Positions 42,767 to 49,596 of a stretch of DNA of 64,000 nucleotides are shown one piece after another. Every line of letters starts with the position of its first letter. Position 1 is the stretch's first letter. Source of the stretch: Mesobaculum littorinae. Lineage in GTDB: Bacteria > Pseudomonadota > Alphaproteobacteria > Rhodobacterales > Rhodobacteraceae. The translations under genes were made by a program, and so were the position numbers. The notes below the pieces were generated by a model. That model was given only the letters and a program-made list of their open reading frames with translations. It was not told the DNA's origin and searched no databases. The stretch covers positions 608,535 to 672,534 of the forward strand of contig NZ_RQXX01000001.1 in assembly GCF_004011175.1 (NCBI RefSeq), given 5' to 3'.

Positions 42767-43552
42767 ATGATCGTCGTCGATGACGTCCACAAGCATTTCG
42801 GCGGCTTCCGTGCCGTTGATGGTGCAACACTGGAAATCCGCAAAGGTTCCATCACCGGTCTCGTCGGACCGAACGGGGCCGGCAAGACCACGCTGTTCAA
42901 CGTGGTGGCGGGGGTTCTGCCGCCCACGTCGGGGCGCGTCGTCATGGATGGCGAGGACATCACCGGCCTGCCGCCGCATGCGCTGTTCTCAAAGGGGCTT
43001 CTGCGCACCTTTCAGATCGCACACGAGTTTTCGTCGATGACGGTGCGCGAGAACCTGATGATGGTGCCGGCCGATCAGTCGGGCGAGACGCTGTGGAACG
43101 CGTGGTTCGGCCGCGGCCGCATCGCCCAAGAGGAACGCGCGCTGGCTGCCAAGGCCGATGAAGTGCTCGATTTCCTGACCATCTCCCACCTGGCCGACGA
43201 ACGCGCCGGCAACCTGTCTGGCGGGCAGAAGAAGCTGCTGGAACTCGGCCGGACGATGATGGTCGATGCCAAGATCGTGTTCCTCGACGAGGTGGGCGCG
43301 GGCGTGAACCGCACCCTGCTCAACACCATCGGCGATGCGATCCTGCGGCTGAACCGCGAACGCGGCTACACCTTCTGCATGATCGAGCACGACATGGATT
43401 TCATCGGCCGCCTCTGCGATCCGGTGATCGTCATGGCCGAAGGCCACGTGCTGGCGCAGGGCACCATTGACGAGATCAAGGCCAACGAGCAGGTGATCGA
43501 GGCCTATCTCGGCACCGGTCTGAAGAACAAGGTCGCCGAACCGGCCGTCTGA
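42767..43552 (+). CDS. livG: Branched-chain amino acid-type ABC transporter ATPase LivG
   Basis: This ATPase (261 residues) has Walker A GPNGAGKTT near residue 38, the signature NLSGGQKKLLELGRTMM, Walker B KIVFLDEVGAGVN and the switch region FCMIEHDMDFIGRLCD, all LivG-like. The Asp-Glu pair of Walker B is intact. Of two close ATGs, 42767 was chosen because GGAGGG then lies 6 bases upstream; 42761 would directly abut it. It works with LivF as an ATPase pair. Confidence 0.91.
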   Translation: MIVVDDVHKHFGGFRAVDGATLEIRKGSITGLVGPNGAGKTTLFNVVAGVLPPTSGRVVMDGEDITGLPPHALFSKGLLRTFQIAHEFSSMTVRENLMMVPADQSGETLWNAWFGRGRIAQEERALAAKADEVLDFLTISHLADERAGNLSGGQKKLLELGRTMMVDAKIVFLDEVGAGVNRTLLNTIGDAILRLNRERGYTFCMIEHDMDFIGRLCDPVIVMAEGHVLAQGTIDEIKANEQVIEAYLGTGLKNKVAEPAV

Positions 43553-43636
43553 CGGCCCGACACTGGTACGGTCCGGAACGACGCCCCGGCCTGCCCCGCC
43601 CTTTCGCAATATTCGCAAATTCCCGCAGGTGACGAC

Positions 43637-44431
43637 ATGGCCCAGACCTTCGCCCCCGAGACACCCCGCACCGTTGCTGCAGACCATGTTGGTGCAGCCT
43701 CTGCCGAAGCACCGGGCGCCGGAATCCCGGCGCTGATCGGCGACGCGATGACCGGCGGCTATGGCGGTGGTGGCGACATCCTGAACGGGTGCACGATCTC
43801 GATCGATCCGGGCCAGATCGCGGTGATCGTGGGCCCGAACGGCGCGGGCAAGTCGACGGCGATGAAGGCGGTTTTCGGCATGCTGTCGCTGCGCAAGGGC
43901 GCGGTTCGGCTGGCAGGGCGCGACATCACCGCCCTGACGCCGCAGGCGCGGGTTGCCCAGGGCATGGCCTTCGTGCCGCAGACCCACAACATCTTCACCT
44001 CGATGACGGTCGAAGAGAACCTCGAGATGGGGGCCTTTCTCCGGCGCGACGATATCGCGGACACGATGGCGCAGGTTTACGATCTGTTTCCGATCCTCAG
44101 GGACAAGCGGCGCCAGCCGGCCGGCGAATTGTCGGGCGGCCAGCGTCAGCAGGTGGCTGTCGGACGGGCGCTCATGACCCGCCCCACCGTCCTGATGCTG
44201 GACGAACCCACCGCCGGTGTCAGCCCCATCGTCATGGACGAGCTGTTCGATCGGATCATCGAAGTCGCGCGCACCGGCATCTCGATCCTGATGGTCGAAC
44301 AGAACGCGCGCCAGGCGCTCGAGATCGCCGACCGCGGCTACGTGCTGGTGCAGGGACGCAATGCCTTTACCGATACAGGCCGCGCGCTGCTGAACGACCC
44401 CGACGTGCGCCGGTCCTTCCTTGGTGGGTAG
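43637..44431 (+). CDS. livF: Branched-chain amino acid-type ABC transporter ATPase LivF (N-terminally extended)
   Basis: This second ATPase (264 residues) has Walker A GPNGAGKST near residue 69, the signature ELSGGQRQQVAVGRALM, LMLDEPTAGVSPIV and VEQNARQALEIAD. The N-terminus carries about 35 extra Ala/Pro/Thr-rich residues before the ATPase fold begins at ALIGDAMTGGYGGG, so the protein starts later into the fold than most LivF proteins. An internal start at about residue 38 (ATG in GDAMTGGYG) would truncate strand 1 and is less likely. Confidence 0.9.
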   Translation: MAQTFAPETPRTVAADHVGAASAEAPGAGIPALIGDAMTGGYGGGGDILNGCTISIDPGQIAVIVGPNGAGKSTAMKAVFGMLSLRKGAVRLAGRDITALTPQARVAQGMAFVPQTHNIFTSMTVEENLEMGAFLRRDDIADTMAQVYDLFPILRDKRRQPAGELSGGQRQQVAVGRALMTRPTVLMLDEPTAGVSPIVMDELFDRIIEVARTGISILMVEQNARQALEIADRGYVLVQGRNAFTDTGRALLNDPDVRRSFLGG

Positions 44432-44590
44432 GCCGGCCCCTACCCGCCGGAAGCGGCGCGGCGTGCAGTCCGGGGCGGACCCGCGGCCCTGCGACCACAG
44501 GGTGAGCCGCAGCGGCAGGTTCGCGTTGACCATGTGCCGGGGGAATGGCACCCCGCACGGACCGAAACATCAGATTTCGAAGGAACTTAG

Positions 44591-45601
44591 ATGGACGCGC
44601 TGAACGCTCTGGTGGCGCTTGCAAATTTCGTCGTTATCCCGGCGACCGCCTATGGCGCACAGCTCAGCCTCGGCGCGCTCGGCGTCACGCTGATCTACGG
44701 CATCCTGCGGTTTTCGAACTTCGCCCACGGCGACACCATGGCCTTCGGCACCATGGCGACGATCCTGTTCACCTGGGTCCTGCAGGGCGCGGGCATCAGC
44801 TTCGGCCCATTGCCAACCGCCCTTCTGGCGCTGCCCGTAGGCATCGCGATCACCGCGCTTTACGTGCTGGCGACCGACCGGGTGGTCTATCGTTTCTACC
44901 GCAAGCAACGCGCGGCACCCGTGATCCTGGTCATCGTCTCGATGGGCGTAATGTTCGTCACCAATGGCGTGGTCCGCTTCATCATCGGGGTCGACGACCG
45001 TAACTTCGATGACGGCACGCGGTTCCTGATCTCGGCCCGCGACTTCCGCAACTGGACGGGGCTGGACGAGGGGCTTGCGCTGCGCTCCAGCCAGGCGATC
45101 ACCGTGGTTACCGCGGTCCTGGTCGTGGCGTTGCTCTTCTGGTTCCTGACCTGCACCCGTACTGGCAAGTCGATGCGCGCGTTTTCGGATAACGAGGACC
45201 TGGCGCTTCTCTCGGGCATCAACCCCGAGCGTGTCGTCGCCATCACCTGGATCATCGTCGCGGCGCTGGCGACGGTGGCGGGCGTGCTCTACGGTCTCGA
45301 CAAGTCGTTCAAGCCCTTCACCTATTTCCAGTTGCTGCTGCCCATCTTCGCCGCCGCCATCGTGGGGGGGCTAGGCTCGCCCCTGGGGGCCATCGCGGGC
45401 GGCTTCATCATCGCCTATTCCGAGGTTGCAGTGACCTACGCCTGGAAGAAGGTGGCGAACTACGCCCTGCCCGAGCGGTTCGAGATCGACGGTCTGGGGC
45501 AGCTTCTATCCACTGACTACAAGTTCGCGGTGTCCTTCGCGATCCTCGTGATCGTCCTGTTGTTCCGGCCCACGGGCCTTTTCCGGGGGAAATCGGTATG
45601 A
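44591..45601 (+). CDS. livH: Branched-chain amino acid-type ABC transporter permease LivH
   Basis: This inner-membrane permease (336 residues) has about eight hydrophobic segments. Family features are SLGALGVTLIYGILRFSNFAHGD near the N-terminus and AAIVGGLGSPLGAIAGGFIIAYSEV in the C-terminal half. It is slightly longer than E. coli LivH (308). AAGGA lies 7 bases before the ATG. Its stop overlaps the livM start (ATGA). Confidence 0.92.
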   Translation: MDALNALVALANFVVIPATAYGAQLSLGALGVTLIYGILRFSNFAHGDTMAFGTMATILFTWVLQGAGISFGPLPTALLALPVGIAITALYVLATDRVVYRFYRKQRAAPVILVIVSMGVMFVTNGVVRFIIGVDDRNFDDGTRFLISARDFRNWTGLDEGLALRSSQAITVVTAVLVVALLFWFLTCTRTGKSMRAFSDNEDLALLSGINPERVVAITWIIVAALATVAGVLYGLDKSFKPFTYFQLLLPIFAAAIVGGLGSPLGAIAGGFIIAYSEVAVTYAWKKVANYALPERFEIDGLGQLLSTDYKFAVSFAILVIVLLFRPTGLFRGKSV

Positions 45602-46902
45602 GCAATTCCGTCCGGGCGCCGCTGTTCTTCGGTGTCGTCGTCGTGCTGTTCCTTCTGACCGGCGTCATGCAAAGCTGGAACGTCGCTCTGGGTGTGCTGA
45701 ACATGGGGCTGATCTCGGCCATCATGGCGCTTGGCGTGAACATGCAGTGGGGCTACGCGGGCCTCTTTAACGTGGGCGTGATGGGCTTCGTCGCGCTTGG
45801 CGGGCTGGGCGCCGTTGTCGTATCGATGCCCCCGGTGGACGAGGCCTGGGCCGCGGGGGGCCTTCGGGTTCTGGCGGCCCTCGTCGTGGGCGCGCTGGCG
45901 ATCGTCGCCGCAGTACAGACTTGGAAGCGGATGCCGCATGGCTGGGCGCGCAGCCTGTCGATGATCGCGATCCTGCTGGTGGGCTTCATCGCCTTCCGCT
46001 GGACCTTCGACGTGGCGGTCGAGGCGATCGAGGATGTCGATCCCTCGGCAACCGGATATCTGGGCGGGCTGGGCCTGCCGGTGCTGGTGGCATGGCCAAT
46101 AGGCGGGCTTTTGGCGGCGGGCGCGGCGTGGATCGTGGGCAAGACGGCGCTTGGCCTGCGTTCGGACTATCTGGCCATCGCGACCCTCGGCATCGCCGAG
46201 ATCATCATCGCCGTGATGAAGAACGAGGACTGGCTGAGCCGTGGCGTCAAGAACGTGATCGGATTGCCCCGCCCCGTTCCTTACGAGGTCGACCTGCAGA
46301 ATTCGCAGGCCTTCGTGGATCGGGCGCAGGGGCTCGGGATCGATCCGGTCACGGCCTCGTCGCTGGCGGTCAAGCTGGCCTACACCGGGCTGTTTACCGT
46401 GGTCCTTCTGGTCGTTCTGTGGCTGGCGCAGGCCGCGCTGGCTTCGCCATGGGGACGCATGATGCGCGCGATCCGCGACAACGAGGTCGCGGCCGAGGCG
46501 ATGGGCAAGGATGTCACCAAGCGGCACCTGCAGATCTTCATCATCGGCAGCGCGGTCTGCGGACTGGCGGGCGCGATGATGACCACGCTTGACGGTCAGC
46601 TTGTGACCTCTGCCTACCAGCCGCTACGCTTCACCTTCCTCGTCTGGGTGATGGTGATCGTCGGCGGGTCGGGCAATAACTGGGGCGCGGTGCTGGGCGG
46701 CTTCCTGATCTGGTTCCTCTGGGTTCAGGTCGAACCGCTGGGCCTGTGGCTGATGTCGGTCATCACCTCGGGCTTGCCCGAGGGGTCGGGCCTCAGATCG
46801 CACCTGATTGCCGGGGCTGCACATATGCGCCTTCTGACCATGGGGATCGTGCTGCTGGTCGTGCTGCGCTTCTCGCCGCGCGGGCTGATCCCGGAACGCT
46901 AG
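45598..46902 (+). CDS. livM: Branched-chain amino acid-type ABC transporter permease LivM
   Basis: This inner-membrane permease (434 residues) pairs with LivH. Many membrane segments are evident; the family block LRSDYLAIATLGIAEIIIAV and MRAIRDNEVAAEAMGKDV (the ATPase-contact loop) are present, as is FLVWVMVIVGGSGNNWGAVLGG. A loop of about 60 residues between membrane segments (residues about 235-275, KNVIGLPRPVPYEVDLQNSQ) is longer than in short LivM proteins. It ends the liv operon. Confidence 0.92.
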   Translation: MSNSVRAPLFFGVVVVLFLLTGVMQSWNVALGVLNMGLISAIMALGVNMQWGYAGLFNVGVMGFVALGGLGAVVVSMPPVDEAWAAGGLRVLAALVVGALAIVAAVQTWKRMPHGWARSLSMIAILLVGFIAFRWTFDVAVEAIEDVDPSATGYLGGLGLPVLVAWPIGGLLAAGAAWIVGKTALGLRSDYLAIATLGIAEIIIAVMKNEDWLSRGVKNVIGLPRPVPYEVDLQNSQAFVDRAQGLGIDPVTASSLAVKLAYTGLFTVVLLVVLWLAQAALASPWGRMMRAIRDNEVAAEAMGKDVTKRHLQIFIIGSAVCGLAGAMMTTLDGQLVTSAYQPLRFTFLVWVMVIVGGSGNNWGAVLGGFLIWFLWVQVEPLGLWLMSVITSGLPEGSGLRSHLIAGAAHMRLLTMGIVLLVVLRFSPRGLIPER

Positions 46903-46916
46903 GGGCGCAGGGCTGC

Positions 46917-47177
46917 CTAGCAGGCGCAGCCCGGCCCCTTGCGGCAGGTATAATCGCGGCGAATGCAGCTGTTTCCGCAGGGCTTGCCCTTTGAGCAGAC
47001 CTTGCAGCACGCGGCCGAAACGACGGGTCCCGCCGTTCCCCGCAACCGGTCGAGCATCTGGACAACCGCGGGGCTGGTACCTTGGGTGTCAACGGTGGCG
47101 GCAGACTGTGCCGCTGCGGCGTCAGCGAGGAGTGCGAGCGCAATACCGAGCCCAAAGGCGGTCAGCCGGGTTTGCAA
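46917..47177 (-). CDS. Cys-rich exported miniprotein
   Basis: This 86-residue protein has a signal peptide (LTAFGLGIALALLADAAAA, cleaved near residue 24), a short helical spacer (VVQMLDRLRG) and a C-terminal 32-residue segment with eight cysteines: ACCKVC, GKPCGNSC, TCRKGPGCAC. The pattern suggests a disulphide-rich knot or metal-binding fold in the periplasm or outside the cell. I know no assigned function for this pattern. The gene is convergent with livM (14 bases apart) and divergent from the MobA-like gene. Confidence 0.75.
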   Translation of the reverse strand: MQTRLTAFGLGIALALLADAAAAQSAATVDTQGTSPAVVQMLDRLRGTAGPVVSAACCKVCSKGKPCGNSCIRRDYTCRKGPGCAC

Positions 47178-47279
47178 GATGTCTGCTCCGCGAAGAGGTT
47201 AAGATATGGTTAAATCTAGGCTTCAAATTCGTCGCGCACCACAGCCTTTTCGTCCGCAGTTTTACCGCGCGGCAGTCGG

Positions 47280-47888
47280 GTGAGAGACAGGGTCGCCATC
47301 CTCCTCCTCGCCGCCGGGTTGTCGCGTCGGATGCGCGGACGAGACAAGCTGTTGGAGCTTGTGGCGGGGGCGCCGCTTCTGCGCTGTCTGGCCGAGAGGG
47401 CGCTTGGGGCGTCAGCGCCGGTCTATGTCACCCTGCCGCCCGAGGTGTTGCGCCCGGGCCGGCATGCCGCCCTCGACGGGGTGCCCGTGACGCGGGTGGT
47501 CGTGCCGGATCCGGCCGAGGGCATGGCGGCGTCCTTCCGGGCCGGTGTCGCCGCAATCGGGGATGACCCTTCCGGCCTGATGGTGATGCTGGCCGACATG
47601 CCCGAGATCGTGACCGCCGACCTGGCGCGGATGATAGCGGCCTTCGGCGCGGCGCCGAACCTGCCGTTGCGGGCGACGACGGCGGACGGCTTACCCGGGT
47701 TCCCGGTGATCTTTCCCCGCCGATTGTACCCGGCCCTGTCGCGCCTGTCGGGCGATGTCGGCGGAAAAGAGGTTCTGACAGGCGAGAGGGTCGCCACCCT
47801 GTCCCTGCCCGGCCAGCGCGCGCGACTGGACCTGGATACGCCAGAGGCCTGGGCGGCCTGGCGCGGAACGGAAAACGGCGCCCGCTAG
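47280..47888 (+). CDS. MobA-like NTP transferase (MocA-type molybdenum cofactor cytidylyltransferase family)
   Basis: This 202-residue cytoplasmic nucleotidyltransferase has the signature VAILLLAAGLSRRMRGRDKLLELVAG at the N-terminus, the MLADMP metal-binding motif near residue 105, and FPVIFPRRLYPALSRLSGDVGGKEVL later. Family members attach CMP or GMP to molybdopterin for xanthine dehydrogenase-type enzymes. No molybdoenzyme gene is adjacent, so specificity is open. Start is GTG 47280. A short hairpin (AACGGCG/CGCCGTT) spans the stop codon. Confidence 0.86.
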   Translation: MRDRVAILLLAAGLSRRMRGRDKLLELVAGAPLLRCLAERALGASAPVYVTLPPEVLRPGRHAALDGVPVTRVVVPDPAEGMAASFRAGVAAIGDDPSGLMVMLADMPEIVTADLARMIAAFGAAPNLPLRATTADGLPGFPVIFPRRLYPALSRLSGDVGGKEVLTGERVATLSLPGQRARLDLDTPEAWAAWRGTENGAR

Positions 47889-47934
47889 GGACGCCGTTGA
47901 CCGCAGTTCAGTAGCTCGGCCCTCCCGCAGGTGC

Positions 47935-49164
47935 TCAGACCAGCAGCCGCGCCTCGTGCCTTTTGAGGGTCTGGCGCGCCGCGGCAAAGCCCTGCGCCCC
48001 CTCCTGATCGGCCAGCTCGGGGAAAAGCATCAGGATCTCCTGCCGCTGCTCCGAGCCGATGCCGCGCAGGGAGTAGTCGCCCGGCTGGAAGCTTTCGGTC
48101 CAGGCTCCGTTGCCAAGGATGATTTCGTGCCGGTCGAAGAGGATATGGTGATAGGTGACCGATCCGGTGCGCACCTGATCGACCCCCTGCATCTCGGTCA
48201 GGTGCTTGGCGGCGGCCAGAACTTCGCGTTCGTCGAAATACATCGCGGCGCGGTCGGAATTGATCAGCATGCGATGGCAGGGCGACACCATCATGTCGCG
48301 CTCGGGCAGGCCGTTGCCGAGGGCGCCCGCCCGGATCAGCACGGGGTTCAGCCGCGCATCAGCCTCCAGATCCGCCGCAGCCAGGTTTTTCTTTCCGGCC
48401 CAGCGGATCCGCTGCACGCCGTTGTCGCGGGTGAAGACCCGGTCGCCTTCGCGCAGATCCTCGACCAGGCGCTCGCCCTGGGGCGTTGCGATGCTGGTGC
48501 CGGGCGTGAAGCAGATCACGACCTTCTCGATTTCCCTGAACTGCACGGTGCGGCTGAAGTTGCCCCAGTCGTCGCGCACCCGGAGCCACCCGCTTTCGCA
48601 GTGGGGGTCGTAGTGCAGGATGTAGTCGTCGGGCGACATGTTGCTCAGGTCGAGCGTGTCGAAATCGTCTCCTCCTTCGCCGCCCCAGATGTAGGCGTTG
48701 CCCGCGCCCTTCTGGATGACGAAGGTGTCGCGGTCGTCGTCACCGTAAAGATGGTCGCCGTCGGTCGCGCCGTAGATCGTGTCGTTGCCCGATCCGCCAT
48801 GCACAATGTCCGGGTCTGCGCCGCCGGCCAGCAAATCATTGCCCGATCCGCCGTCAATGAAATCAGTCCCCTGGCCACCAAGGATCGTATCGTCGCCGCA
48901 CCCGCCCAGCAGTGTGTCGACGCCATCGCCGCCGTCGATGTAGTCATTGCCGCTGCCGCCCTTGATGTAATCCTGCCCGCTGCCGCCGCTCAGGCTGTCG
49001 TGGCCGCTGCCCCCGTCGATGTAGTCGTCACCATCGCCACCCTCGATCGTGTCGTTCCCGCCCTTGCCGTACAGCTTGTCCTGCCCGTTGTAACCGCGGA
49101 GGGTATCGTCATCCTCGGTGCCGACGATCGTGTCGTTGTTCGAGGTACCATTGCGCGTCGCCAT
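47935..49164 (-). CDS. RTX-repeat protein with C-terminal Hint domain (short paralogue)
   Basis: This 409-residue protein begins with about 130 residues of RTX nonapeptide repeats (GGxGxDxI/L; for example GGSGNDYIDGGDGVD), which bind calcium outside the cell and form a beta-roll. After a linker (about 145-215) comes a Hint_2 domain: catalytic C218 in VICFTPGTSIATP, ERLVEDLREGDRVFTRDNG, and H297 in MVSPCHRML. The final 50 residues (WTESFQPGDYSLRGIG, LKRHEARLLV) match the second paralogue closely. There is no signal peptide, as expected for type I secretion, but no secretion genes are near. ATG 49164 was chosen over 49209. Confidence 0.9.
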   Translation of the reverse strand: MATRNGTSNNDTIVGTEDDDTLRGYNGQDKLYGKGGNDTIEGGDGDDYIDGGSGHDSLSGGSGQDYIKGGSGNDYIDGGDGVDTLLGGCGDDTILGGQGTDFIDGGSGNDLLAGGADPDIVHGGSGNDTIYGATDGDHLYGDDDRDTFVIQKGAGNAYIWGGEGGDDFDTLDLSNMSPDDYILHYDPHCESGWLRVRDDWGNFSRTVQFREIEKVVICFTPGTSIATPQGERLVEDLREGDRVFTRDNGVQRIRWAGKKNLAAADLEADARLNPVLIRAGALGNGLPERDMMVSPCHRMLINSDRAAMYFDEREVLAAAKHLTEMQGVDQVRTGSVTYHHILFDRHEIILGNGAWTESFQPGDYSLRGIGSEQRQEILMLFPELADQEGAQGFAAARQTLKRHEARLLV

Positions 49165-49207
49165 TCCAGTGCATCTCCAGACGGGCCCGGATTGGCCGGG
49201 TCGATTC

Positions 49208-49241
49208 ACGTCGTATCCATACGCTCTTATGGATCTGACGT
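49208..49241. repeat. Two-step inverted repeat upstream of the short RTX-Hint gene
   Basis: ACGTC-GT-ATCCATA, loop CGCTCT, TATGGAT-CT-GACGT: a 7-bp and a 5-bp arm separated by a 2-base mismatch bulge. It lies 44 bases before the start codon, where an operator or a 5'-UTR hairpin could sit. Confidence 0.5.
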
Positions 49242-49494
49242 ATAGGAAGCGGATTATCCCGCAGGGCTGTTCTAGAGCACAGCATTGGTGCGGGATGTGG
49301 CCCGGTAGGGCTTAAACAGCAGAAAAATCCGGGCATTGTTGTGGCAAGCAAGAATTAACCGCTTTTCAGGGCCGGACCGTATCCGTCTCAGGAACAAACG
49401 TCGCCGCTGCAGCGACGGGCTGTTTCCCCCCGCACCGGGGCCGATTCTGGGATCTCCGCGCCCGGACCGTGCCAGCGGTGGGGTGAGAAGGACA

Positions 49495-49526
49495 AAGGGC
49501 GAGGGCCGCCCCCGGCCCTCGCCCTT
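49495..49526 (-). terminator. Terminator of the large RTX-Hint gene
   Basis: A perfect 13-bp stem (AAGGGCGAGGGCC with GGCCCTCGCCCTT, 6-base loop) lies 70 bases past the stop; on the minus strand the stem runs into CTTTGTCC. Confidence 0.7.
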
Positions 49527-49596
49527 CCGTGTCGGACCCCGGGGCGGTCTTTGGCCGCCGCGGTTGTAGCCTTGGTCCGGATGCCCCCTTGCGCGA

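Larger units (their letters stand above)
49165..49596. other. Intergenic, 432 bp, between the two RTX-Hint genes
   Basis: No gene is seen. It holds the terminator of the large RTX-Hint gene and, close to the short paralogue's start, a two-step inverted repeat listed separately. The small gene presumably has its own promoter here. Confidence 0.6.
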
